NCBI RefSeq assembly: GCF_022201045.2
Contig: NC_068557.1
Coordinates: 3,038,001 to 3,102,000 of the forward strand
Length of the DNA stretch: 64,000 nt
Reading direction: 5' to 3'
Source: Citrus sinensis
Taxonomy: Eukaryota; Streptophyta; Magnoliopsida; Sapindales; Rutaceae
The notes beneath the pieces are model-generated. The model had not been told where the DNA came from, made no database searches, and saw only the letters and a program-made list of their open reading frames with translations. Of the stretch, positions 1 to 11,331 are shown one piece after another. Numbering within the stretch: position 1 is the stretch's first letter; each line of letters opens with the position of its first letter. The position numbers and the translations under genes are program-made.

Positions 1-119
1 CAATTATAACATCTAAAAATAAATAAATAAAATAGATTTAAGTTTAAAACATTTAATGAATATTAAAATTAAAACAAAATTTTTGGGCTAATAAAATTTA
101 CCCGGTTTTTTTAATATCC

Positions 120-431
120 TAAATAAAAATTTAGGACTTTAATTAGTTAATTAGGCCTAAAAGTTTAATAATATAAATATATTGATATTTGTTATTTTTA
201 CCAATATTTATAATTTTATAATTCAAATTTTATTATTTATTTACTAGTAATTTTAAAAAATAAAAATAAAATTAAAAATTAAAATGGGGAAATGAGTAGG
301 GGATGGGGATTCCACCTCATCCCCGTCCCCTCCCCGAATAAGAAATTGAGTATGAAATTATCCTCATATCCTTCCCGAATGGGGAAAATCCCTGAGAATA
401 CCCGTCCCCGTAGGGATTTTTGCCATCCCTA
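120..431. repeat. Partial hAT-like non-autonomous repeat
   Basis: An AT-rich stretch runs into a segment with alternating short runs of C and G (about 290-420) and ends in a terminus reading as TTGCCATCCCTA. This is the outward end seen on the hAT-type element at 1765-2121. The AT-rich part (about 150-280) resembles 53550-53700 later in the window, so both look like old copies of one family. No opposite terminus or target duplication could be found, so the copy is truncated or too decayed to delimit. Confidence 0.45.
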
Positions 432-446
432 ACATCACACCATTAT

Positions 447-890
447 TTAAGAGAGTGAAGCAGTTGAAGTCATTGTTATGCACCCCAAGCTCCCACCTAC
501 TTGTTTCATTTGAAATATTTCATATGAATATAATGCTTCATCACCCATGTCAAATGAAAGTATGACTGTGTGCTCTATCAGTCTTTGCTTTGCCAACCAA
601 TAACAAACAAACTTATAACATAATTCAATATATTCCATGCCATTGATCAAATCTCTCCAACAATTTGTACCCAAGTTGTAGTATACCACCAGATGTGAGG
701 AATTACAAACCTTTTCACTTTGCTCATCAGCCAACTTCAATGTAATAAACTTGTAATCATCATTATTTGATGGATCTAATCCCAAATCCAGCGTACCCAC
801 CAGAGTAAACCTTTGTGCCATGATGGGACAACCCCATATTCTCTGGTAGCCGCGTTCCACAATGTTAATTTAAGTACGCAAAAGAGTGCC
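447..890 (-). pseudogene. F-box protein FBA-domain relic
   Basis: A 137-residue minus-strand reading frame resembles the C-terminal F-box-associated (FBA) domain of plant F-box proteins. It contains VYYNLGTNCWRDLI, equivalent to the usual 'VYSLKTNSWRRI' strand, and then CYWLAKQRLIEHTVILSFDM, equivalent to 'HWLA...ILSFDM'. Such proteins are substrate adaptors of SCF ubiquitin ligases. No F-box is visible upstream (higher coordinates) and the frame ends shortly after the FBA core, so this is a fragment rather than a working gene. The methionine at the frame start is probably not a real initiator. An unrecognised intron-split gene reaching outside the window cannot be fully excluded. Confidence 0.6.
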
Positions 891-1756
891 ATCGAAATGG
901 CCATGCATCATTAAGAATGGCACTTCAAGAAGATAGTTGCTTTCCATTGATAAGTCTGATGAGGTTTCATCAGAGAACAAAGAATTAAAATGAGTTTCTG
1001 GTGTTCTAGTGATTTCATTTTAATGAACAATATTTCGGTCAATACATCTTCATGCCGATCTGTGGGCGCCATCTATTTTAGGTAGCAAGACTTTTTATGT
1101 GAGAACAAGAGGTATGGCATTCGAACCCGCTCGCATGGGGTAGGGTGTGGACGGGATTGGGTTCATCCAAATCTCCATTAATTCCAGCCATTATTTATCT
1201 CTATCCATTGGCTGGTTTCTATATCATCTTCAACAAAGCATGACACATTCAGGACTCAATGTTCAATGACTATGAGATTAATGAGGGCACCTTTATTTTG
1301 TTTAATTGAAAATGTTACTAATGGACAAAAAATATAATATTTAATGTTCTGAAATCTATATTTTTTTTATATTTTAGTGACATCTTCGGATATCTCAATA
1401 TCTGTTGAGGATGCTTAAGCTCTCTTGAATATCTCATTGTATTTGGAAAAAAAAAATTGGTATTTATTGATTTTCACATTAATAAAAGCGTAAAATTGAT
1501 ATTTTACAAATATAATTAATTAAAATGTAGTAAAATGTAAGCTAGTATAAAAATATAATAGGCATCAACACTTCTTGTAATCGTTTATTATTTTATTTTA
1601 CTAAATTCATAAAATAGTAAAATGATAATAAGTCTAAATATTATACTAAAAAATAATGACACCAATACGCCGATTTTATTTTTGTTTTATTGATACATTT
1701 TTCTCCCAGTGTTTAGTTATGCCTTTTCGTTGTTGGTGTGCGTTGAATCATTTCAG
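891..1756. other. Intergenic, no gene seen
   Basis: AT-rich spacer without a convincing reading frame. Around 1105-1130 the minus strand has a tRNA B-box-like string (GGGTTCGAATGCC) with no acceptable A box at the right distance, so I do not call a SINE. Long A/T runs fill the rest. Confidence 0.5.
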
Positions 1757-2129
1757 ATTGTAACTAGGGATGGTAATTCAGGATCCCATCCCAATTGAGA
1801 CGGGATTAAGACATATTTTTGTCCCATAAAAAAATTTAGGACGGGATTGAGACATTTTTTTATCCCAATTACATATGCGGGACGGGAGTGGGATTGACAA
1901 ATTCCGTCTCATCCCGTCTCATTACCAATTAATAATGAAAATTTTTCCAATTGGGATGGGATCCCGCAGGATCCCATTTCTTTTGGGACGGGATTGAGAC
2001 ATATTTTTGTTCCAAAAAAGATATAGGGACGAGATTAAGACATTTTTTCATCCCATTTGCATATACGGGATGAGACTGAGATTGGTAAATTCCATCTCAT
2101 CCCGTCCCATTGCCAACCCTAATTGTAAC
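1757..2129. mobile_element. hAT-type MITE with 8-bp TSD
   Basis: The element spans 1765-2121 and is flanked by a perfect 8-bp direct repeat ATTGTAAC at 1757-1764 and 2122-2129. Its ends are inverted: TAGGGATGGTAAT on the left and TAGGGTTGGCAAT read inward from the right. An 8-bp duplication with short T/CAGGG-type ends is typical of hAT transposons. It has no coding capacity. The interior repeats a block rich in GGGACGGGATTGAGACAT twice (about 1790-1925 and 1972-2105), so it is an internally duplicated MITE. Confidence 0.88.
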
Positions 2130-2160
2130 AACGTGCGTTAATGAGGGGGGAAAAAACACT

Positions 2161-2244
2161 GGGGTGAGAGAGGCTCGAACTCTCGACCTCAGGATTACTC
2201 TAAAGCTATGAGACCTACGCGCTAGCCAACTGCGCCACCACCCC
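2161..2244 (-). tRNA. trnM-CAU: tRNA-Met (CAU), elongator, with intron
   Basis: Read on the minus strand, the 84-nt sequence folds as a tRNA. The acceptor arm GGGGTGG pairs with TCACCCC, the D arm is GCGC..GCGC, the anticodon loop is CTCATA with anticodon CAT, and the T arm is GAGAG-TTCGAGC-CTCTC. After A37 there is an 11-nt insertion (GCTTTAGAGTA), matching the short intron known in plant nuclear elongator tRNA-Met genes. There is no encoded CCA. Downstream (plus-strand lower coordinates) a run of A on the plus strand, T on the transcribed strand, at about 2150-2156 can serve as the Pol III terminator. It differs from initiator tRNA, which lacks an intron. Confidence 0.95.
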
Positions 2245-3222
2245 GACTGTTGAAGAGCGAGCGACATTTAAAATACTTATATATTGGAGCATAGTGATGC
2301 GCGCCCCTTCACAGTCTTCTCCCATATTGCACATTTGCACTCATAATAAATCACCATAAAATGTGAGGGAGCAAAATGTATTTATCCAGATAGTAGAGAT
2401 AATAAATATATCTTTTTCAATATGGGAGTAAAAAGTCTTGCCTCTGGTTAGCACGCAGTTTTTTAAGTTTTACTTGATAACTTATGCGTTGTACTATGGG
2501 TGCGTGAATAAATTTAATTAACTTTAGTTTGAAATATTTGTAGGGTGTAATAAATTAAAAAGAAAATTATATATATTTTTTAATTTTGAATATTTTCTAT
2601 TAAATTACAAGAGATCAACCAATAAAAGTTAGTGTTAAAATTTGAAGTAAAAATTTCACAACCTTGTAATATCTGCGGTGATATCTTAGTATTCAATATA
2701 TAAATTAATCCATTAGTTGTTTAGTAACTACTCACACCCTAATTATAAATTAGAGATTTGAATTAGGGGTTGATTTCTCCATTATTTAAGAAATGTGAAT
2801 TAAGGATAGATTTCTTCTCATCAAGCACTTCTAAGATAGATTTCTAAACTAATATTTGTAACATAAGATGCCATATTAGTGAGTATTATAGTTAAGTTAG
2901 AAAATTTTCAATCCATGATTTTAAAATAAGGAAAAGTTCAAGAAAGTTTTAAAACTCTGCGGTTTTAAAGTGTAATTTCATAATACTTTAAAATCATGCA
3001 GTTTTAAAATTTTTTCGTATTTTCTCGTACTTTAAAATTTCAGACCAGAAAACTACTATTAGTTAAATATCTAAAGTGAGTAAGTATAGTGTCACTCTTT
3101 ATAACCCCCTAACTATATTTTAAGTATGTGTATCAATCCTATAATAATATGTATACGTATTTGGTAGTCAGAGAAACACTCACGTACTAAATTCTCTCAA
3201 TCTAACTTTTCTTGTCTACCAA
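2245..3222. other. Intergenic, AT-rich
   Basis: I see no gene. Around 2930-3050 the strings TTTAAAACT and CTTTAAAAT recur locally, giving weak dyad symmetry. I could not assign the rest. Confidence 0.5.
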
Positions 3223-3536
3223 TGGGCATTTGGTCTAGTGGGAGAGTCCTTGCACTTACAATGTTGAGTGCAAGGGTTCGAGTTTCCATAAAAATATTTA
3301 TGAGGCTTATTTACAATCCTCTCTCAATTATCAAATAATTGAGTGGAGCCAGTCTATTCCTCACGAAATGTGAGTGGAGTGGACAGTTCTCGAATATTTG
3401 AGAGGGTTTAAAGAATTTGGGCAGCACTTCAGAGCAGTACATGCCACGAAGAAGGTCTCAATTATAAAATCTGTTTATAAATATTAATTGTAATACCTAC
3501 AATTTTGTATATCCGTATTCCAAAAAAAAAAAAAAA
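3223..3536 (+). mobile_element. tRNA-derived SINE (copy 1)
   Basis: The 5' part contains a Pol III A box (TGGTCTAGTGGGAG, from 3231) and a B box (GGTTCGAGTTTCC, from 3275) about 44 nt apart. A tRNA-unrelated body with GAGTGGAGTGGACAG follows, ending in a run of 15 A at 3522-3536. The layout is that of a plant tRNA-derived SINE about 310 bp long. I could not find a clear target duplication. The body resembles the minus-strand copy near 13.2-13.45 kb. Confidence 0.72.
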
Positions 3537-4087
3537 CTCTTCCGGTCTCTCTAAATTCTTCTCTCTTCATAACTTAACGGGAGCCATACCGAACATGTGC
3601 ACACTTTTTCATTCAATGATCACTTTTCCAAAACTGGAAGTCAAAAGTAGAGGGGGAACCATTACTTGTTATTTTCTCTTTCAAAATGACTGTCAAGTGT
3701 CAACTCACAACCATCAACTCAGTGCTATCAGCTCATAAAGCAGCTAATTATTTTGTTCGCGTTTCATTATTCGCGTTTCATTATTCGCTTGATCTTTGAG
3801 GTAATGATGATAGCTTGCTGAGTTTTTAAGACCATTAAACCTACATAATGGTGGTTTGCTCTGTCTCTCTATTATCTTTTTGGTCCTTCGTTTTCTCAAG
3901 ATTTCTACGGCGCAACTCACATTTGATTTATACCAGATTCCAAGATGAATTTTTCAACTCAATACTTGGGCCTGTCAGTCATGGCTGTGAGGTGTTTTCT
4001 AAATGCTAGTTTTGATCTCATGTCTTTGTTTACTGATCATAAGATTTGGTAGTTTAAAGAAAAGAACACAAGGAGGTAGCTAGAAAC

Positions 4088-4288
4088 ATGAAGGGCTCAA
4101 AATTGCTCAGCAGGGAAGAGATCAACGAGGTGATTAGTTTGATTTTCAGTTCACGTAGCATCAAAGACAATGTGGGCCATGTGGCAGACCTGACTCTAGG
4201 CGTTGAACAGGTCAAGGTACGGAGAACCGAAGGAATCATTGATCAAAAGTCCCGAGGCGATGATGCAACAAAGCAAGCTTCAGTTTAG
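4088..4288 (+). CDS. Hypothetical small protein, 66 aa
   Basis: An ATG-initiated frame of 66 codons starts after the purine-rich leader AAGGAGGTAGCTAGAAAC. The product is charged and hydrophilic (MKGSKLLSREEINEVISLIF at the start, then a K/R/D-rich tail) with an amphipathic first 25 residues and no signal peptide or membrane segment. I do not recognise the family. The segment is less AT-rich than its surroundings, which weakly favours coding origin. It could be a real small gene, one exon of a decayed gene, or chance. The opposite strand also has an open frame of similar length, which lowers confidence. Confidence 0.25.
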   Translation: MKGSKLLSREEINEVISLIFSSRSIKDNVGHVADLTLGVEQVKVRRTEGIIDQKSRGDDATKQASV

Positions 4289-4699
4289 ACACTGAGTTTA
4301 ATTTTTTTTTTCTCATCAATCTCTTGACGGACGAGAAGTAGAACTTAACTATAATGATAATATGCTAAATGAATCCCTTAGATGAGTAGAATGACACAAG
4401 GGGGCAGCTAAAACTCATCAAGTCTATATAATTTTGTACACATAATAGTAACCCTTTTAATTTTGTGTTATGACTCCTCTTTTGTTTAAAATGCAACAGT
4501 TAAAAGTGTAGTTGGCTTCCATTTCTTATTGTCATTTCCATTATCACGCTGGCAATTGGTTGCATTCCGATGGTAATGCTAATGTATATAATTATGCGTA
4601 ATTCTTTGGTTTTTTTTCAATTCATTGTCCTAGCTTTGTACGTATGCTGACAAAGGGTCAATGATCTAGACATATATATTGACCCAAATTTGAAAAAAA

Positions 4700-4735
4700 A
4701 GAAGAAGAAGAAGAAGAAGAAGAAGAAGAGAGAGA
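4700..4735. repeat. GAA/GA microsatellite
   Basis: About nine tandem GAA units followed by GAGAGAGA. It is a simple repeat and likely length-polymorphic. Confidence 0.95.
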
Positions 4736-5170
4736 TGGAGACTTTTTAAACAGCTCTTCTATCCCAAAGTCATATGAGTTTGAGTAATAATAAACAAAGA
4801 CGAGGCTCTCATCTCTATATCCCCGTATCACTTAATTTATGAATTAAAATTATGATTAAAAATATATGACAATTATAAATAAAAGAAGCAACATTGCTAT
4901 GGTGTAAATATTGGGATTTTACTTAACTATAGCTCTGTTCTTTTTCTAATTTCCTATTGTTGAGCTATTATCGATATATTTTAGACTGTATTATAAATAT
5001 TTGTATTTGGAGTCTAGTGAATCTGGATTATAATATATTCACAAGTTGTAACCATAAGAATTAAAAAAAAAAAAAACGAATTGTAATATCGTAATCGATG
5101 ACATAAGTCGAGAGCCCAAACCCAAACTCATTAGCCTCGTAAACTTTGAACCTTTCATGAATGGCAAATG

Positions 5171-5266
5171 CTAAGTTACATGCATGTACCTTACAACCCT
5201 CTCACATGAATAGTAAATGAACACTATTTATGTGAGAGGGTTGTAAGGTACATGCATGTAACTTAG
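5171..5266. repeat. Palindromic short repeat, copy 1
   Basis: Two 37-bp arms at 5171-5207 and 5230-5266 are perfect inverted repeats, beginning CTAAGTTACATGCATGTACC and ending in its complement. The 22-bp centre itself holds a further 6-bp inverted pair (AATAGT/ACTATT). A transcript would form a long hairpin. Related copies lie at 5385-5455 and 13511-13604, so this is a small mobile or foldback family rather than a terminator. I see no coding potential. Confidence 0.9.
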
Positions 5267-5384
5267 AGGGATCCTGAATGAATGGGAATGGCCAAATCAT
5301 GTGGACCACTTGCGGTTCAAAAGAAACAAAAGCAAATTAGTACTTGTTTTTGTTTCTAATTTGCTTTTGTTTAGGGCAAACTCA

Positions 5385-5455
5385 ACGTAACTTACAATCA
5401 CCCCCACACATTATTCACGTGTGTGGTTGTAAGTTACATTATACGTAACTTAAGG
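5385..5455. repeat. Palindromic short repeat, copy 2
   Basis: GTAACTTACAATCA and TTGTAAGTTAC form inverted arms around a short centre. The downstream end reads CGTAACTTAAGGG, similar to the ends of copies 1 and 3. The right arm lacks about 6 bp present on the left, so this copy is less perfect than copy 1, which lies only about 120 bp away. Confidence 0.7.
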
Positions 5456-7105
5456 GATCATTTATTTAGTCATTAACTACATGCATTTGCTAATTGTTAG
5501 GTCGGGGGCACGCAATTTTTATATTTATATTTATTTATACAATTGTTTTTTAATATTTATCAATATACTTCATACTAACGAGAACTGCCACAAATCTTAA
5601 ATTTTATAATATATAAGAAGTAATATAAATTAATTGATACATGCATAAAATAATATAATTAAATTTAATATAATTACCACTTATATGATAATCTTTTAAA
5701 ATAAATGTACACTTATTATACGACTAACTTAAGTGGCATTTGTTTTTTTTTTTTTGTCTGAAATCTGAATAGATCTAAATTAGTTTGAATTCTAAATAGA
5801 TCTGAATATGAATAATATGTTTTTTTTTTCGTCTGAATATCAGAAAATAAGTATTAAGTTATTTTTTTTCAACTTAAAAAACTAAAAATATGTACTTTTA
5901 CATTTGTATCCTTATTAAATTTGAATGTCAAATAAATAATATTTTAAATATCACAATATTTTAATATTTATAAATAAAACTAATGATGTGATTATTATGT
6001 TGGGTAAATGTTGATGGGTGAGTTTTGGGATAAACACGAAAAATAAATTATAAAACAGAGAAATTTTTGACATTAGCAAATAATTGACTTAATTTAGGTT
6101 TCTCCATTAAGTAAAAAACTAAAAAATTTAGTTTATTTTATTAAGTTAAAATTATCTAAAAAATCTCATTAAGTTATAAAAATAAATACTTCTAATTAAC
6201 TTAATTAATTAAATTAAGTCACTTTAAATTATTAAGTTAAAAAACAAACACAATCTTAGTGTGTATTGTCTTCCTCCGTGACCTTTTACAGACCTTCACA
6301 CATGCGATCTGTACTTATGTCCTACTTTGACTGCTTGTAGGTCTGCGGAGCCTGAAGGCCAAAGTGACCAGAAACGTAATTGCGTCCAGGTTCAATGTAC
6401 CATAGAATCCAAATTTGGTTTCACCTTCGCTTGTTTGTCTTCCGTCCCACCACGCGCAATACATCACGCGCTACCAGATTCCCATGTTTCTACTGTGGCG
6501 GCTCAATATTCATTCAATCTTCACTTCATATCCCCATATCTAGACCCATCAATTCAATTTTCATTAGATTTATCAATTTAATAGATTAAAAATTCAATTA
6601 TAAAAGGATGACGAAATTTAATTAGATCAATATCTAAAAAATTCATCCAAAAATGATGTTGTCCATTTCTATATATTTTAGCCAACAAATGTCAATATCA
6701 CTAATGGTGAAAATTATTATAATTTATTATACCCTTTTTTAAACTTGTTTTGTTACATTTTAAAAACCAAATCAATGTAAATTAAATTGTTTATAAAAAA
6801 AGAAATTGAATTTTATTTAAAATTAGTGACTATCAAGTAGCTACAATTTTCTAATATTGAATTTGAAACTTCATCATTCCTTTTTTGATATAAATACTTT
6901 TTCGTTTATCGTAATTCTAGTGTCACATTAATTTACTCTACTATTGTTCTTACTCTTTTATCTTTATTTTATCTTTATGATGATCTGGAATGAGTTATTG
7001 GAAAAGGGTGCCACGGTAATTGCAACCTAGCTAGGGAAAACGACAAAAGAACGTGGTTGAAACGCGCTATACTTGCAAATAAGGTAGAAGTCAGACCGTG
7101 TAAGG
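5456..7105. other. Intergenic, no gene seen
   Basis: AT-rich spacer with runs of A and T. A slightly GC-richer patch at about 6270-6500 contains overlapping short open frames in two phases. Neither has a recognisable motif or a splice partner, and I do not call a gene there. Confidence 0.5.
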
Positions 7106-7167
7106 CACGTGACAGCGCACAATAGCAATAAACCACTAGCAAGATAAATCACAAAATATATATAAAA
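7106..7167 (+). promoter_or_regulatory. Sulfite reductase core promoter
   Basis: A G-box core CACGTG lies at 7106-7111 (context GGCACGTGACA) and a TATA box TATATATAAAA at 7157-7167. The first ATG of the sulfite reductase frame is 152 bp after the TATA box, leaving a plausible leader of about 120 nt. G-boxes are bound by bZIP and bHLH factors; any specific regulation here is inference. Confidence 0.65.
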
Positions 7168-7318
7168 GGCGCACTTCGCTTTCCGTTTCCGGTGCTCTGT
7201 AATCTGTATCCACCCGATTGAAAATTTTGAAATATCTTCATCTTCATCTTCATTGTCATCAAAACCTTTTCAAAGCAGCTCTCATTTGAAAACAAAAGCT
7301 GTTGCGTTTGCGAGGGCT

Positions 7319-10300
7319 ATGACGACGTCGTTTGGAGCCGCCAACACCGTGATTCCGAACAATCCGAACATTCGGATTCGGAGCTTTAACGGGTTGAAGC
7401 CTTCGCATTCGCTCTCTATCAGGACAAATCTGCGCGCTTTTCCCGTTCCGTACGCCTCACGGAGTTCGGTCGTCAGAGCTGTGTCCACGGTCTGATTTTT
7501 CGTATATTTTCTGAATTTTAATTTTTAGAATATTCTCTCTTTCTCTCCTTTTTTTTAAACCCTCCGCATGTTACTATTTAATTTTCTTTTATTATGCGTA
7601 TTGCGAGAAGTATGTTAGTTAAACGTATGGCACGGCGTCGTTTTTTTTTTTTTTTTTTGAGAGGTGTTGGACACTTTTTTGGCTTTACTAAATGAAGAAT
7701 TTCTTTGTTGATTTAATTTGAACAGATTTGAAACAACTTTTGGAAAAAGTAAAACAGAAAATGAAAATGTAAAGTTGAATATTTGATTGTCGAGATCGGA
7801 AAACGTGATTGATTACTAAATTTAAAAAGAAAATGTTTTTTTGAGTCAAAAGATAATAGGGCTCTCCCTTGAACATTCTAATCGAAATATTAGGGTGAAT
7901 TTTGTGTTAATCAAATTCGTATTCTGTTGTTAATGTGTTAATATAATAAAAATGGTGGAATAAAGTAAGGTGCTTGTTTTGTGCAGCCAGTAAAGCCGGA
8001 GACTGAGACCAAGACTGAGACTAAGCGAAGTAAAGTGGAAATAATCAAAGAGCAAAGTAATTTCATAAGGTACCCTCTTAATGAGGAGTTGTTGACAGAT
8101 GCCCCGAATGTAAATGAGTCTGCTACGCAGTTAATAAAGTTTCATGGGAGCTACCAACAGTATAATAGAGATGAGCGTGGTGCAAAATCGTACTCATTCA
8201 TGCTTCGAACTAAGAATCCTTGCGGAAAAGTCTCGAACCAACTGTACTTGACCATGGATGATCTTGCGGATCAGTTTGGTATCGGAACCCTTCGTCTGAC
8301 TACCAGACAAACTTTTCAGCTCCATGGTGTCTTGAAGAAGGACCTGAAGACAGTAATGAGAAGCATTATTAGAAGTATGGGTTCAACTCTTGGTGCATGC
8401 GGTGATCTCAATAGGAATGTTCTTGCTCCTCCTGCTCCTCTGGTGAGGAAAGATTACTTATTTGCACAGAAAACAGCAGAGAACATTGCTGCTCTGCTCA
8501 CGCCTCAGTCGGGTTTCTACTATGATATGTGGGTGGATGGGGAGCAAATTATGACAGCAGAACCACCTGAAGTGGTAAAGGCACGTAATGATAATTCTCA
8601 TGGAACAAATTTCCCTGATTCTCCTGAGCCCATCTATGGGACTCAGTTCTTGCCAAGGAAGTTCAAAGTTGCAGTAACGGTGCCAACAGATAACTCGGTG
8701 GATATTCTTACTAATGATATTGGTGTTGTTGTTGTTTCTGATGAAAATGGGGAACCTCAGGGATTCAACTTATATGTAAGTAGATTTGTGCTCAATCAAC
8801 TGTTATTTTTACATTTTGTACTATGGTTGTCTGTTTTTTTAATGATTTCTCTCATGCAGGTTGGTGGTGGTATGGGAAGAACGCATCGGTTGGAAACCAC
8901 ATTTCCCCGTCTTGGAGAACAGTTGGGCTATGTGCCAAAAGAGGACATTCTATATGCTGTGAAAGCTATTGTTGTTACCCAAAGAGAAAATGGGAGGAGA
9001 GATGATCGCAAGTATAGTAGAATGAAATATTTGATCAGCTCCTGGGGAATTGAGAAGTTTAGAAGTGTTGTTGAGCAATATTATGGAAAGAAATTTGAGC
9101 CTTTCCGTCAATTGCCAGAGTGGGAATTTAAAAGTCATTTGGGATGGCATGAGCAGGTTTGTTCTAGTGGCTTCATATATTCTGTTAATTTATGATACCC
9201 TTACATTCTGACAATATTTGGCTATCATGCTTAAGACAGTAACATTGAAAGTCCATCTCTTTTAGTTTTTATGGATAAATATTGTCTTTCTCTTTTCCAT
9301 CCGCTTCTCACCATTGATAAATTGCCCGCAGGGGGATGGTGGTTTATTTTGTGGACTTCATGTTGATAATGGTCGTATTGCGGGTAAAATGAAGAAGACA
9401 TTGAGGGAGATAATAGAGAAGTATAACTTAAATGTGCGGATCACTCCTAACCAGAATATTATCTTGTGTGACATTCGTAAAGCATGGAAGCGTCCCATCA
9501 CTACAGCTCTCGCACAGGCTGGACTGCTGGTAATTTTTATTTGTTTATATATTTCATGCAGTGGAACCTTCATGACATTCTGAATGTGCGATATACAATA
9601 TAAACTTTCAGTTTCAGCAGTTGGACTTTTGCTTAATGTTTGGGGATATACAATTCACATTTGGGGTTGATGAAGAATATCAAGATAGCGTATAATTAAA
9701 TTTCTTACTGTAGGATATACTTGGATCAATATTAGCTGGCATAAGTGCTGCACATGAATGGGAATTGGCAAATATGAAGTAGCTGATTGTTATTTAGTTG
9801 TGAATGTGAGGAGAACTTACATTTCATAAGACTACTTGGAGATCTATACTTACTATGATTGTTTTTACCATAGACTCCTGGTAACCCAAAACTTGTGGAC
9901 TAAGAAAATACATTTATTTCAACTCGATTTAAATCAAATATGAAAAATATTGAGGGCTTCGGATGAGTAAAGCACGTTTCCTTTCTTTAAAGGATGAACA
10001 CATAAATATTCAATTACTCACGTATTCAAAAATGGATGCTATCCTAGATTTTAAATAGTGAGTTTTCTAGTAGATTTATTCATATAATTCTTTTAACATG
10101 CACTTTTTCACAAATTTAATTCAGATTCGATCTATAACCATAATAGATTGTAAGCCTGTTTTGTTTATGCTGTATCCATATGTTATTGTTCAGGAATAAC
10201 CATATTGTTTGTCATTGTGAATTGGTTTTTCTTCAGCTGTTTCTTTGTTTTTTGTTTGATTGATTTTTTCTGTTTTTGGTTCATTGACTGTCCTGTTTAT

Positions 10301-11331
10301 GATTAAACATGGCCCTACCTTAATTTGGTTGTTTTTGCAGCTTCCCAGATATGTAGACCCGCTGAACATAACTGCAATGGCATGCCCTTCTTTACCACTC
10401 TGCCCTCTTGCTATAACTGAAGCTGAACGTGGAATACCTGACATCCTTAAGCGGATTCGAGCTGTATTCGAGAAGGTACTAAATATACATGTCCAGAAGA
10501 ATTATCCTAGTACATGATAAAGATGGTGAATCAACTCGATTGTGAAGATTGGAGTTGGAAAAGGAACTAACATTCATTACGTTTGTGATATCAGGTTGGT
10601 CTCAAGTACAATGAATCTGTAGTGATAAGGGTGACAGGCTGCCCTAATGGTTGTGCTAGGCCATATATGGCTGAACTCGGTCTGGTTGGTGATGGTCCGA
10701 ACAGTTATCAGGTATTTCAACTGATCTGATCTTTCTTTCCTCTTTCTTTATCAAAATGCAATTTATAAAACAAACATGCCTTTGTTGTGGTGTTAAAAAC
10801 AGATATGGCTTGGAGGAACTCACAATCAAACCACACTGGCAAGAACCTTTATGAATAAGGTTAAAGTTCAAGAATTAGAAAAAGTTTTTGAACCCTTATT
10901 CTATTACTGGAAACAGAAACGACAAACCAAAGACGAATCATTTGGCGACTTCACAAACCGCATGGTGAGCACTAAATTGACCGACATTTTGAAATTTTCT
11001 CATTTTAGTGGCATTAGTGAAAACAGCTTGTCATGTCTCATATATTTTTTTATCACATTGAAAACATTTTATCCATCAGTAGACTAGCGCAGTGTTCATG
11101 TGGATTGCAATTGATTGTTTTCAGGGATTTGAGAAACTTCAAGAGCTGGTTGAAAAATGGGAAGGTCCTGCAAAAGCAACGGCAAGGTACAACCTGAAAC
11201 TTTTTGCCGATAAGGAGACATATGAAGCCGTGGATGAACTTGCCAAGCTGCAGAACAAGAATGCTCATCAGTTGGCTATAGAAGTTATCCGCAATTTTGT
11301 CGCCTCCCAGCAGAATGGAAAAGGTGAATGA
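7319..11331 (+). CDS. SIR: Ferredoxin-dependent sulfite reductase, plastid
   Basis: Reduces sulfite to sulfide with six electrons from ferredoxin, the second reductive step of assimilatory sulfate reduction in plastids. Exons: 7319-7489, 7987-8775, 8860-9156, 9332-9529, 10341-10475, 10595-10711, 10803-10964 and 11125-11331. All introns are phase 0 with GT-AG ends, giving 691 residues, the usual plant length. Residues 1-60 are a Ser/Arg-rich transit peptide. The nitrite/sulfite reductase ferredoxin-like half holds [14 protein letters not shown]. The siroheme/4Fe-4S ligands are Cys500 and Cys506 (ACPSLPLC) and Cys546 and Cys550 (GCPNGC). Lys/Arg-rich segments fit siroheme and sulfite binding. 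I chose the ATG at 7319; the open frame continues upstream but without an ATG. The C-terminus ends [12 protein letters not shown]. No disruption is seen. Nitrite reductase is excluded by overall similarity to plant SiR, including the C-terminal extension. Confidence 0.97.

Larger units (their letters stand above)
3537..5170. other. Intergenic with one small ORF
   Basis: This stretch contains the uncertain 66-codon frame at 4088-4288 and a GAA microsatellite at about 4700-4728. It otherwise looks like AT-rich spacer. I found no splice-linked exons. Confidence 0.45.

Noticed and set aside
1090-1180. Possible SINE from a minus-strand B box
   Set aside because: No A box at a suitable distance, no A tail and no target duplication.
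3231-3290. tRNA gene from A and B boxes
   Set aside because: The sequence does not fold into a cloverleaf with an acceptor stem and is followed by a SINE body and A tail.
6327-6589. Two overlapping open frames of 69-84 codons
   Set aside because: Overlapping phases without motif or splice partner; no way to prefer either.
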